DNA from: Symsagittifera roscoffensis
Taxonomy: Eukaryota; Xenacoelomorpha; Acoela; Convolutidae
Direction: 5' to 3'
DNA length: 64,000 bases
NCBI RefSeq assembly: GCF_963678635.1
Contig: NC_087067.1
Coordinates: 3,069,372 to 3,133,371 of the forward strand
The notes under the pieces are model-generated. The model saw nothing but the letters and a program-made list of their open reading frames with translations, had not been told where the DNA came from and did no database searches. The translations under genes and the position numbers were made by a program. Shown in pieces: positions 10,102-21,758 of this stretch. Position 1 is the stretch's first letter, and each line of letters starts with the position of its first letter.

Positions 10102-11513
10102 AATCACTTAATGTCACCAAAAATTACCCCAAATTTTCTAGTGCAAAATGCAGTAATTGGTTAGAATAAAACCAATAACTTTACGTCAGTTCATTTTTGA
10201 TTAAAATGAGTCAAAGCATTTGTCATCACTTGCTTTGGCTAATTTTACTGAATCAATCATGATTTAACCCATGGTTATGCCTATTTCACTTTTTCTATTG
10301 TTGAGCAAAAACGGGAAGTTCATAATACTTACACTGAGTATGCCTGTTTTTACTTCAATTTTTTTTCCAAAAGTACATGAGAATTTGTTTTTTCAGAAAC
10401 TAATGTTCAGGTAAAATCAGACGTTATCAATTTTTGCTGAAATTAGATTTTGATGGCGAATTGACAAAAAATATTACATGCCAAATTGCTGATTTTACTG
10501 TTGATTTTCAAATGTTTTGTCCAATGAAAAGAAAGAACTATAAACTTCAGATATTTTTTAATTCTATCATATTTTTAAGTTGTGCAAAATATTTTAGTTT
10601 GGTTTGCATAAACATTTTCATTATAAAGTTTGATCTAAATTCCAGGCGTTATCTGAATTGATTGAAAATTAGTTGAAATTTTTTATGTAATTGTTCCGAC
10701 TTTCGATGCGAAAGTAACGGAATATTTGTGTTCTGGGTGGGTTTTTTTTTCTTCAGATAAATTTCGACTTGTTAACTAGCCATTTTTGACGGATTTTTTT
10801 TATATCATTCAAAAGTTATTGTTGTCCTGAGCTCAAATTTGAAAAGATATTTCACCTGTGATTGTTTTTCGTAAAGTTTTGGGGGTTTAAAGATTGCCAT
10901 TTTGGCCAATTTGAGACAATTAACGCGCAATATACTTCGCGCTATTAACGCGTAAGCGGAGAGTTAATCTGTCTTAAAATTGTTCCAAATTGGTAGAAAG
11001 AAGCTTAGCTTATTTGTCATAATTGATTTGTTAAAAGGAGCTCAATCTATCTTTTTGTACTTTATAGGGAAGATTTTGATAAAAATTACTCAAATTTATT
11101 GATATCCATTTCTTTGTATTGATATCATTTTCATAGCTCAAAGAAAAATAATCGCAGTGGTCAGGCAGACTTTAGTTTGTACAAAGCAAGGATTGCTTAA
11201 ACATGTTTTGGTTTGATATTTTGGGCTTTTTTCAATCAAAAAAGATCTTCATCTTCATTTTAACTATTGTTCAAAAATTTGTTTGAAAGGTTGTTTGACT
11301 AGAAAAATGTTTACAAAATTTGAACTTCAGGAAATGTTTTTTTTTTAAATCGTTTTGTCGATTTTCATGTCAGTAAGAACTTTGAGTTTGAATAGATCCA
11401 GTAGGGGACGGGGTTGGCTTATGATTGCCTGAGTTTTTAGAGTAGAAACTTTCTAAAATAATTAACAGAAGTCAAAACAGATTTAGTAGAGCAAGTTTTC
11501 CGGCTGACCAAAG
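10102..11513. repeat. Tandem unit B (about 1.41 kb)
   Basis: Near-identical to unit A. A stretch present in A between GGGAAGTTCA and TAATACTTAC is missing here. The left breakpoint of the 8.79-kb duplication lies inside this unit at about 10,929. Confidence 0.9.
10691..11075 (+). repeat. R1 copy in tandem unit B
   Basis: Same extent and truncation as the copy in unit A. Confidence 0.8.
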
Positions 11514-12415
11514 TAATCACTGAATGTCACCAAAAATTACCCCAAATTTTCTAGTGCAAAATGCAGTAATTGGTTAGAATAAAACCAATAACTTTACGTC
11601 AGTTCATTTTTGATTAAAATGAGTCAAAGCATTTGTCGTCACTTGCTTTGGCTAATTTTACTGAATCAATCATGATTTAACCCATGGTTATGCCTATTTC
11701 ACTTTTTCTATTGTTGAGCAAAAACGGGAAGTTCACTAAGCGCTTCAATCGAATAATACTTACACTGATTATGCCTGTTTTTACTTCAATTTTTTTTCCT
11801 AATGTGCAAGAGAATTTGTTTTTTCAGAAACTAATGTTCAGGTAATCAGAAGTTATCAACTTTTGCCGAAATTAGGTTTTGGTGCCGAATTGACAAAAAA
11901 TATTACATGCCAAATTGCTGGTTTTACTGCTGATTTACAAATCTTTTGTCCAATGAAATGAAAGAACTATAAACTGCAGATTTTTTAAAATTCTATCATT
12001 TTTTGAGCTGTGCAAAAAGTTTTAGTTTGGTTTGCGCAAACATTTTCATTAAAAAGTTTGATCTGAATTCCAGGCGTTATCTGAATTGATTGAAAATTAG
12101 TTGAAATATTTGATATAATTGTTCCGACTTTCGATACGAAAGTAACGGAATATTTGTGATCGGGTGGGTTTTTTTTCCTTCAGACAATTTTCGACTTTTT
12201 AACTAGCCATTTTTGACGGAATTTTTAAATATCATTCAAAAAGTATTGTTGTCCTGAGCTTAAATTTGAAAAGATATTTCACCTGTGATCATTTTTTGTA
12301 AAGTTATGGGGGTTTGAAGATTGTCATTTTGGCTAAATTGGGTCTATTAACGCGCGATATATTTCGCGCTATTAACGCGTAAGCGGAGATTTAATTGGTC
12401 TTTAAAATCGTTTTT
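11514..12415. repeat. Tandem unit C, diverged and truncated
   Basis: Starts like A and B but is more diverged after about 11,800 and passes into an R1 copy (12,119-12,415) followed by AT-rich filler. Confidence 0.8.
12119..12415 (+). repeat. R1 copy, 5' half
   Basis: Starts TTGTTCCGACTTTCGATACG and passes through the TTAACGCGCGATATATTTCG palindrome. Duplicated at 20,912-21,208. Confidence 0.75.
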
Positions 12416-12479
12416 ATATTTTAAATAATTAAATAAGTTATTATATTTTATTATATCATTCCAATTTTAAAAGAGGAAA

Positions 12480-12965
12480 ACTGACTCATGCAAATAAAAT
12501 TTGTGCTCGGGTTGGGTTTTTTTTCTTCAGACAAATTTTGACTTTTTAACTAGGCATTTTTGACGGAAGTTTTATATATTTGTAAAGATATTTTATCTGT
12601 GATCATTTTTCGTAAAGTTATGGGGGTTTGAAGATTGCCATTTTGGCCAATTTGAGACAATTAACGCGCGATATATTTCGCGCTATTAACGCGTAAGCGG
12701 AGAGTTAATCCGTCTTAAAATCAATCCAAATTGGTTGAAAGAAGCTTAATTGCCATAATTGATGTGTTAGAAGGAGCTAAATCTATCTCTTTGTACTTTA
12801 TATGACGTGTGAGGGGATAATTTTGATAAAAATATTCAAATTTAAAAAGAAATTATTTTATTTTTTTATTTTTAATTTTTTAATGTCATTACTGCTTCAT
12901 AAAATTTTAAAAGGCAGTCAAAACATTCAGGTTTTTGCCCTGATGCGACCAGTCTTGTTTCTTTA
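12480..12965 (+). repeat. R1 copy, 3' part with terminal hairpin remnant
   Basis: Lacks the first bases but keeps the palindromic core and the 3' end: GGCAGTCAAAACATTCAGG, then a decayed hairpin, TTTTTGCCCTGATGCGACCA and GTCTTGTT. Duplicated at 21,273-21,758. Confidence 0.75.
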
Positions 12966-13800
12966 TCGGTTTTATAGATTGCTTTTTTGTAAGAATAAAC
13001 GTTGAAGTATGTAAGAAGATTCGTCCTTTTTAACTCTAAACAACTTAAAACCCTACAATTTCACTCCCTACTTTTTGTTGCCTTAGCAATTTAACATCAC
13101 TACGTTTTAAAACAATTTCTATGACTTAACACCGTTTTAATCCAATATGAAAAGAAAACTTACTTCAAAGGGGTTTTCGGTAACCATCAAAGAATTAAAC
13201 GAGAGAATTTTTTGCCATTTAAAGCCAGACAAATGCGCGCTACCTAGTTCGCGTAAGTTTTGAACAGAAATGACCTTGCAAATGATTTTAATGAAATGTT
13301 TCAAACAAAAATGAAATGACCTTGTCAATATTTTCAATGTATCATTCCAAAATGAACCAAAAACAAGCAATAATTCAATGACCTTCAAACGCACGCAAAT
13401 ATTTAGACGTCCTTTGACTAATATGGCCTAATTTTTTAGACATTTTCAGACGGTATAGAAATTTTAAAAAGGTTTGACCAATGCCAAAAGCCTAAAAATT
13501 ATTATTTTTTTAGAATCATTCTCGAACTTAAACTTATGACCTGATCGCTTTGTCAGCTTTTTTTGAACTGTTGGCACATAAACGCAAAGCTAAAGGACTT
13601 GTCAGCCCGTAGTCCCAACCTAGCATCCCGAAAATAAAGGCGATTGGCCTGGGATTAAATTGCTAAGGCACGAGTCATGTTTTTGCGTTTAGTTACGTTT
13701 CTGGGAGTCAGCAAGGTAATTTCTCAATTGAACGTTTATAAAACGCGCGCAGCCGTTTTAAAAAGCCAGTAGAGCAAAAGTACAGACACAACTCGTCATT
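12966..13800. other. MULE-element flank, no gene seen
   Basis: AT-rich sequence between R1 and the MULE remnants. A minus-strand 85-codon frame at 13,137-13,394 recurs in copy 2 (21,932-22,189) with one codon changed, but has no known domain. It could be transposon sequence or chance. Confidence 0.4.
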
Positions 13801-13804
13801 TTTC

Positions 13805-15789
13805 TCAATTATCTTGGGTTCTAAAAAATTTCTGTCGCATACATTCTGAATTTCCTGAACGATCATGTTGGAAATAACTTTCACTGTTTGGCACCAAACT
13901 TTTTAAATAAGTAGAGCCAAAGTACAGACACAACTCGTCAATTTTCTCAAATTTCTTAATTTTCTCGGGTTCTGAAGAATTTCTGTCGCATACATTCTGA
14001 ATTTCCTGAATGATCATGTCATAGGAATCGCCGATCTTTTCTTTTGTTTCGAATGCAAGGGATGGCAGCATTTTTAAAGCCAGTGTTAAATCGTGATTCG
14101 TTTCCTAGGTCATTTTCATACCAAATTCATTAATTTTTTTCATGTAACTTTGGGATAGATGGAAAAAACAACTCAAAAAATGTGCTTCGGGGAATGATTT
14201 TTGGAAGGACTGAAGAGAAGCTTGCTCAAAATCTAAAACAATGTTTTCAGGCCGGCAGTTGGGTGCTTAATCATTTAAGGCCTGCATGAAGCGATTGTAG
14301 GTATTTTCGGTTTTGTTAGGAAGGAAGGCGTAAATGCAAGCTGGCGTAATGCCAGGTTGCTGAAACAAAATTTTTAATGATTTAACACAAACTAGCTAAC
14401 ACTCTAAAAAACTACAAATCAGTTTTGTCTTCGTAAACGGACATTATGTTTTGTACTCTTTCATTTAATACTCGATACTTTTTTTTTCTTTTTTGTGAAT
14501 GAACTTATGGCCACTCGAGGCATCAAAAAGTTGAGTTTTTTATGGAAGCGTCTTTTTGCATGGCTGCTCACTACTTTCCACATATTTGGGTGAGATCCGC
14601 TGAAATTTGATTGAATCCCGTAATGCCATCCCTCGACAGCATTTGTTGTTCGAGCAATCCCCATCACGGCCGCATCTCGCTGGATCCAAAGGGAGGGTGG
14701 GAATGAAACTTCACGGTTTGGCACCAAGCTTTTTATATAAGTAGAGCCAAATTACAGACACAACTTGTAAATTTTCTCAATTTTCTCGGAATCTAAAGAA
14801 AGTCTGTCGCATGCATTCTGAATTTCCTGAACGACCATGTCATAGGAATCGCCGATCTTTTCTCTTTTTTTCGAATGCAAGGGATGGCAGCATTTTTAAA
14901 GCCAGCGCTAAATCGTGATTCACTTCGTAGGTCAATTGCAGACCCGATTCATTAACTTTTCTCATGTAACTCTGGGAGAGATGGAAAAAACAACTCGATA
15001 AAAGTGCTTCGGGGAATGTTTTTGGAAGGACTGAAGAGCAGCTTGCTCAAAATCAAACAAAATTTTTTCAGGCCGGCAGTTGGGTGCTAAATTATTTAAC
15101 GCCTGCAAGAAGCGATTGTAGGTATTTTCGGTTTTGTTAGGAAGGAAGGCGTAAATGCAAGCTGGCGCAATGCCAGATAGACTCACATGAAGTGAATATA
15201 GCTGATAGAACATTTTTTGAGTAATTTTAAAAGTTCCATCAGCTTACCAGAAAGTTGACTTCTCCAGAACTCTCAGCATTTTGGGATCGCAAAATGATTC
15301 GCTCATGATCATTTGATCAACTGTCATACCGGATAAAATTTTCAAAAATTTCAGGGATCTCGGAATTTCGCGCAACGGCGATGGGCGGCATATTTACATC
15401 CAGCTGCTTACGAGCGCGCGCAGCCGTTCTGATCAGTTTCTTTTTACTTGGTAGGACAAACTGAGTGGCCAAATCGTTTGTAATTGGCAAAACCGCACTG
15501 GCATTGCAACAGTCTGGGTAAATCTCTCGCTGAGATCTTTTATATGCACTATGACATTTCGGGCCTCCAATTTTCCAGCTGAAATGTCGTTGTTATGCTC
15601 TCCACGCGTCTCGATTAATTCGTTATTTTCAGTAATGGCAGTTGCTCGACATTTATGTGTTTGATATTTTGAGCAAATCCAATTTTCTGTGAACTTATTT
15701 TTTCGCTTGAAAAAAAATTCATGGCCGGACGCTATAAGAGTTGGCTTGTTTTTAGATGAAACTATGAACTTGAAAGAAGACTCAATCAT
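13805..15789 (-). pseudogene. Dead FLYWCH/MULE transposase, copy 1
   Basis: Read on the minus strand: 15,789-15,433 is a FLYWCH-type zinc finger (WICSKYQTHKCRATAI...GEHNND). About 15,430-15,330 is the linker (RARKQLDVNMPP). A TAA at 15,244-15,246 comes just before the DGTFK motif, the first catalytic Asp of MULE transposases. 15,213-14,962 holds LPNKTENTYNRFL and the second catalytic site ILFDFEQA. 14,727-14,461 holds TTNAVEGWH, typical of the MULE C-terminus. Then the DFE and LPSLAF blocks are repeated at 14,390-13,805 through an older internal duplication. Family role: cut-and-paste DDE transposition. Multiple stops and the internal duplication make it inactive. Confidence 0.85.
14085..14400 (-). 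repeat. Internal duplicate of the MULE catalytic block
   Basis: This stretch repeats 14,905-15,215 at an offset of about 820 bases with visible divergence (for example AGTGTTAAATCG versus AGCGCTAAATCG). A still shorter third piece with TCTGTCGCATACATTCTG lies at 13,829-13,900. The duplication predates the 8.79-kb event because both large copies carry it. Confidence 0.75.
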
Positions 15790-15799
15790 AATTTGTTTA

Positions 15800-17120
15800 T
15801 TGTGTTTATCACTTGAGTAAAGTATAAAGTGGCTGCCATAATTTAATTTTTGTCAGAACTTTTACGTCAAATTGTTATGAATTAGCACAAGCAGTTTTTT
15901 TTAGTAATCATAATGGTTTAGCGAAAAGTCTAAATTGAAAATAAATTACAAACTTGTAGATAAGAGTCTTAAGTAAATTAGAAAGCCTCCTTTTAGTATG
16001 TATAACTAAGATAAACCGAATTTCTTATTGTGGTGCGCGTGTTAATTGCAGGATTAACTTTGGTGTGATAAGAGTTAAGATTTTCATAAGGAATTCATAA
16101 GTTAAGGAATTCGTAAGCATTAATTTTAATAGTGAAATGACTAGGTAATAAAATCCACTGTGTTAAACTGGAAAATAGGAGTTATATTGTTGTCGATTTA
16201 AATTGTTTAGTAGTGAAATGACTAATTGTTAAAATGTACGGTGTTAAATTGTATGTCATTAAATTGTAGGACACCATTTAGGAAATAATTGACCAAAAAA
16301 ATGAACCAGGTTTCCCTTTGCTCTCTTAAGTTTTGTAATTGTTTCGCAAAGAATTATGAATTTGATCAAAACTAAAACTAAATGATCAAAGTGCAATAGC
16401 CTAATTGATTAGTTGCTAGGAATACTTGACAGAAAAAAATGAACCAGGTTTACTTTTGCTTTCCTAAGTTTTGTAATTGTTTGGAAAAAAATTATCAAAT
16501 TGGTCAAACTTAAAACTAAATAATCAAAGTGCAAAAGTCTAATTGATTAGTTGCTAGGTGATTTTATCAGATAATTTACCTCCTTCATAAAATTAATATG
16601 CAAAAAAAAATGTGGAACTCCAGTAACGTATCGGTCGCTGGTCGGAGCATTTTTTTCTTTGATCAGAGAAGAGAGTAAGTAATTTTCTATTGCAGAATAA
16701 GGATAATGCCGAATCATTGCTGAGCCATCAACAGTTCAACGCTTTATCAGATATAAGTATTACAAAATAAAATGAAAAATTCCAACTGCCCACTGGGTCA
16801 CAAAACCAGAAATGTTTCTCTCAGATCTCAGTTTCTAGTTTCGCCCAACAACCTACAATTATTGTTTGCGACTAGTACATGCTGACATCTCAGCGAGGCT
16901 TGAAAGAAGAGAGAATAAAAATTTTCGACAAGTTTTTATGGCTTTAATTTTGATCAATGAAATGTTTCTACATGCATTTATAAATTTTTATCTGACGTTG
17001 GCCTATATTTCGTAACATTTGGTAATGTAATTAATTATATTACTCAGCAAAATCTATGTACGTTTCTGTAAAAACTCGTCGTGAGTAAAACTGCTTTAAA
17101 TGCTGGAGCAATGCTCCTAT
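15800..17120. other. MULE 5' flank with a 145-bp direct repeat
   Basis: No coding signal. 16,274-16,418 and 16,419-16,561 are tandem diverged copies of one segment (AAATGAACCAGGTTT... to ...TTGATTAGTTGCTAGG). The same pair is in copy 2 near 25,067-25,354. Confidence 0.65.
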
Positions 17121-17461
17121 TAACAAATCAATCATGGCATATAAGCTTCTTCCTTAAACCAATTTGGAACGATTTTAAGACGGATTAAGTCTCCGCTTAC
17201 GCGTTAAAAGCGCGAAATATATCGCGCGTTAATTGTCCCTAATTGGCCAAAATGACAATCTTTAAACCCTCATAACTTTACAAAAAATGATCACAGGTGA
17301 AATATCTTTTCAAATTAAAGATCAGGACAACAATACCTTTCAAATGATAGGAGAAAGAATACTCCGTCAAAAATGACTGGTTAAAAAGTCGAAATTTGTC
17401 TGAAAAAAACGCACCCTGAGAACAAATATTCTGTTACTTCGTTACGAGAGTCGGAACAATA
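17121..17461 (-). repeat. Inverted R1 copy flanking the MULE
   Basis: Reverse complement of the R1 5' half, ending GAGTCGGAACAAT. With the direct-orientation R1 at 12,119-12,415 it gives inverted arms of about 300-340 bp around the MULE remnant. They may be long terminal inverted repeats of the element or coincidental nested copies. The duplicate is at 25,914-26,254. Confidence 0.7.
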
Positions 17462-18400
17462 AACTACGCTTTTTGTGTGAAATAAATTTTTCATAACATT
17501 TTTCAGTATTTTAAAAGGCCTATAATTTTTTTGATTTTACTTACTACGACTAGTTTTCCATGTAAAATTATAATATAACCTTTCTTTTTGCATAAGTAAC
17601 CCATTATCTGAAACAAAAGTTTAAAAGACAATTTCTCACAAAGATCCAGCGGTAATTGAAAAAGAATTCATTATCAAACTGAATCACGTTGCTTACATTT
17701 TGATGGGCAAATTACTAAACCTGTGCTTCATAATTAATTTAAAATAGATGTCAATAAGCAGTATATTTTAATACTTTTGAAAATTTCTAAACCGGTTTGC
17801 CACGCTTTCGAATTGGTTCAAATATTTTTGAAAACAAAGAATTAATAATCATTTATCATTGATTAAATTTTAATGGCTTTGCAAAATTTTTCATAAAAAG
17901 GGAGATTAAATTTGTTTTATAAAAAATGAAAGATTTTTTCCCCTCTATTTTAGAAATAATGGCTTCGAAATGATAACATAATTGATTTTCAACGCTTAAA
18001 ATGGTATATGAAATAGCAGTTGCTTAGAAATATTTTGATTCCTGGAGGCACTTTTTAAAAAGTCAGTTGCCACAATTTCGAGTTTCTTTGGAAAGAGTGA
18101 TTTGAAGGTACTATATCAGCAAAAGATATCAGACAATTAATTTATCAGACCCATTTCCATAAACAATGATTTTTTTGTAAAGGTGAAAGGTTTGAACAAA
18201 ATTGAAGACTGAACGAACACGTTAATCTCCATGGATTACGTCTCAAATGGCCTAAGCCCCATTTGGCATAAAAATGAAAAATTTCCCAAATGGCATACAT
18301 TTCATGCAACAGTTGCATTCAAAAATCGAGAAACACTTTTTCGTGAACCATGTGAAAAAAAATTAGTCAAAGGGGGAAGTTACCATCTCCGTGTACATCA
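17462..18400. other. No gene seen
   Basis: AT-rich sequence, duplicated at about 26,255-27,190. No domain-bearing frame. Confidence 0.55.
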
Positions 18401-18409
18401 CTCAACTTT

Positions 18410-18700
18410 CATCATCTGCCCCCACTCCACAACCCCTCTTACCACTCCACAACCTCCCACCCCTCTCAACCCACAGCCCCATCTCCTACGCCACGTTCTC
18501 CCCCTGTTCAACCCCTATTGAACCCACCCCTAGCTGATCCCATTTTTAGAGTGGGTAAAAGAGTGGCCGGGGTAATGTGTCGGGGTGGGGGCGGGTTGGG
18601 CGGGGGGTTTTAATAAAAGCGAGGAAGGGGTCATAGGCTGGAGAGAGGAAAAAAGGGACGCAAATTAGATTAAGGAGGGTGAAGAGAGGTCAGCAAAAAA
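18410..18700 (+). other. GC-skewed block: C-rich then G-rich, with G-quadruplex motif
   Basis: A C-rich half (CCACTCCACAACCTCCCACC and similar) is followed by a G-rich half. At 18,582-18,607 runs GGGG-T-GGGGG-C-GGG-TT-GGG-C-GGGGGG satisfy the four-run G-quadruplex pattern with loops of one or two bases. The copy at 27,374-27,399 carries one G-to-A change in the fourth run. Proline-rich frames here shift between copies, so they are not genes. Confidence 0.65.
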
Positions 18701-18879
18701 AGGAGGGCAAATAAGAAGGTCAGCAAAATATGCATACAAAGAATTGCGAAGAGAAAAATTGAAAAACAAAATTAACAGTTTATTCAGCTAAATAAAACCA
18801 TTTTATCTAATGCAACGTGTGTAAAGCAAAAAGCAACTGTCAATTTCTAAAAAAAATTAAGCTGATTTTGGAAAAGGTG

Positions 18880-19045
18880 ATCAAAATCCATTATAATTGT
18901 TTATAAACTATTAAAACGGACTTTATTGATTTGACAAAAAAAATTCTAATCCTATTCTAATCAATTCCATATCACTGTTTTTGAATTAACAAGAGACTGG
19001 TGATGAAAAACAATTATAATAGTTTAAAATCTAAAAAACTCCTGT
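18880..19045. mobile_element. Fragment of the CCGCACT-ended AT-palindrome element
   Basis: CCATTATAATTGTTTATAAAC, AAGAGACTGGTGATGAAAAA and the end CTGTGCGGGTA match the right side of the 6567-7531 element. No left end was found. Duplicate near 27,670-27,840. Confidence 0.5.
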
Positions 19046-19347
19046 GCGGGTAAAATACATTTTTTATCACGTGCTAAGCGACACGTTTAGTATCAAATTT
19101 TTTGAGTCAGCAAAATCACAAATTATATCTCGTCATCAAAAACAAGTGGAGTTGAAAATTTGAATTGAAAGGATAAAATTAGAGCCGCAAGGTGATTGCG
19201 CAAGAAAACTTGCATGTCATGATAGTAAAACGCAATAAAAATTCGCTGAAAGAGTGTTGCACACTAATTGTCAAATAGAAGACCATATTAGCTTAGATAT
19301 TCAAAAACTGCCAAAACTGAACTAAAAACATAGGCAATGCTGAGAAC

Positions 19348-19719
19348 CAGGGGCGGATCTACGATTTTCTCGAGGAAGTGGCGGATTTTCAAAAAATTTC
19401 GAAAATTTTGTTGATCTTAATTTTAGGTCGATGATATTGATTTTCTGAGTTCTCATAAATCTCTATAAATACTCTTAAGTCACTATAATCACTATGAATA
19501 CTTCGCCGCAGGCAAAATTTTGAAAAAAAAACAGGCCAAAAAAGGCGTTTTTAGAATTTTTTTTTAAGGAAAATTTTGACCAAAAAGTCGAAAATCGCGT
19601 TTTTTTTTGGCGCGCACTCCCCTCTTCTCAAAATTAGTATATTTTGGCGCCTATGGCGCCTTTAGGAAAATTTTAGGGCCCGTCACCAAAATTTGATATC
19701 TCAAAGTAGTACAAAGGGA
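19348..19719 (+). mobile_element. M1 MITE, truncated at the duplication junction
   Basis: Starts CAGGGGCGGATCTACG after CTGAGAAC, the same flank as the intact copy at 28,138. It stops at CAAAGGGA, where the sequence jumps into R1 (copy 2). Confidence 0.85.
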
Positions 19720-20911
19720 GAAATATACTTCGCGCTATTAACGCGTAAGCGGAGAGTTAATCTGTCTTAAAATTGTTCCAAATTGGTAGAAAGAAGCTTA
19801 GCTTATTTGTCATAATTGATTTGTTAAAAGGAGCTCAATCTATCTTTTTGTACTTTATAGGGAAGATTTTGATAAAAATTACTCAAATTTATTGATATCC
19901 ATTTCTTTGTATTGATATCATTTTCATAGCTCAAAGAAAAATAATCGCAGTGGTCAGGCAGACTTTAGTTTGTACAAAGCAAGGATTGCTTAAACATGTT
20001 TTGGTTTGATATTTTGGGCTTTTTTCAATCAAAAAAGATCTTCATCTTCACTATAACTATTGTTCAAAAATTTGTTTGAAAGGTTGTTTGACTAGAAAAA
20101 TGTTTACAAAATTTGAACTTCAGGAAAAGTTTTTTTTTAAATCGTTTTGTCGATTTTCATGTCAGTAAGAACTTTGAGTTTGAATAGATCCAGTAGGGGA
20201 CGGGGTTGGCTTATGATTGCCTGAGTTTTTAGAGTAGAAACTTTCTAAAATAATTAACAGAAGTCAAAACAGATTTAGTAGAGCAAGTTTTCCGGCTGAC
20301 CAAAGTAATCACTGAATGTCACCAAAAATTACCCCAAATTTTCTAGTGCAAAATGCAGTAATTGGTTAGAATAAAACCAATAACTTTACGTCAGTTCATT
20401 TTTGATTAAAATGAGTCAAAGCATTTGTCGTCACTTGCTTTGGCTAATTTTACTGAAACAATCATGATTTAACCCATGGTTATGCCTATTTCACTTTTTC
20501 TATTGTTGAGCAAAAACGGGAAGTTCACTAAGCGCTTCAATCGAATAATACTTACACTGATTATGCCTGTTTTTACTTCAATTTTTTTTCCTAATGTGCA
20601 AGAGAATTTGTTTTTTCAGAAACTAATGTTCAGGTAATCAGAAGTTATCAACTTTTGCCGAAATTAGGTTTTGGTGCCGAATTGACAAAAAATATTACAT
20701 GCCAAATTGCTGATTTTACTGCTGATTTACAAATCTTTTGTCCAATGAAATGAAAGAACTATAAACTGCAGATTTTTTAAAATTCTATCATTTTTTGAGC
20801 TGTGCAAAAAGTTTTAGTTTGGTTTGCGCAAACATTTTCATTAAAAAGTTTGATCTGAATTCCAGGCGTTATCTGAATTGATTGAAAATTAGTTGAAATA
20901 TTTGATATAAT

Positions 20912-21208
20912 TGTTCCGACTTTCGATACGAAAGTAACGGAATATTTGTGATCGGGTGGGTTTTTTTTTCCTTCAGACAATTTTCGACTTTTTAACTAGC
21001 CATTTTTGACGGAATTTTTAAATATCATTCAAAAAGTATTGTTGTCCTGAGCTTAAATTTGAAAAGATATTTCACCTGTGATCATTTTTTGTAAAGTTAT
21101 GGGGGTTTGAAGATTGTCATTTTGGCTAAATTGGGTCTATTAACGCGCGATATATTTCGCGCTATTAACGCGTAAGCGGAGATTTAATTCGTCTTTAAAA
21201 TCGTTTTT
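20912..21208 (+). repeat. R1 copy (duplicate of 12,119-12,415)
   Basis: Offset 8793 from its partner, differing by a few bases. Confidence 0.75.
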
Positions 21209-21272
21209 ATATTTTAAATAATTAAATAAGTTATTATATTTTATTATATCATTCCAATTTTAAAAGAGGAAA

Positions 21273-21758
21273 ACTGACTCATGCAAATAAAATTTGTGCT
21301 CGGGTTGGGTTTTTTTTCTTCAGACAAATTTTGACTTTTTAACTAGGCATTTTTGACGGAAGTTTTATATATTTGTAAAGATATTTTATCTGTGATCATT
21401 TTTCGTAAAGTTATGGGGGTTTGAAGATTGCCATTTTGGCCAATTTGAGACAATTAACGCGCGATATATTTCGCGCTATTAACGCGTAAGCGGAGAGTTA
21501 ATCCGTCTTAAAATCAATCCAAATTGGTTGAAAGAAGCTTAATTGCCATAATTGATGTGTTAGAAGGAGCTAAATCTATCTCTTTGTACTTTATATGACG
21601 TGTGAGGGGATAATTTTGATAAAAATATTCAAATTTAAAAAGAAATTATTTTATTTTTTTATTTTTAATTTTTTAATGTCATTACTGCTTCATAAAATTT
21701 TAAAAGGCAGTCAAAACATTCAGGTTTTTGCCCTGATGCGACCAGTCTTGTTTCTTTA
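21273..21758 (+). repeat. R1 copy (duplicate of 12,480-12,965)
   Basis: Offset 8793, same decayed hairpin GGTTTTTGCCCTGATGCGAC. Confidence 0.75.

Larger units (their letters stand above)
10929..19719 (+). repeat. Segmental tandem duplication, copy 1 (about 8.79 kb)
   Basis: Everything from AATATACTTCGCGC at 10,929 to CAAAGGGA at 19,719 recurs in the same order and orientation from 19,722 at an offset of 8793 (8789 at the right end, after small indels). Differences are scattered single bases and short indels, so the event is recent or the two copies are haplotypes. The content is the end of tandem unit B, unit C, R1 copies, a dead MULE, a GC-skewed block and a truncated M1 MITE. Confidence 0.9.

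Noticed and set aside
18231-18521. Proline-rich frames at 18,231 and 27,097
   Set aside because: The two duplicated copies use different starts and lengths after small indels; the Pro content comes from the C-rich block.
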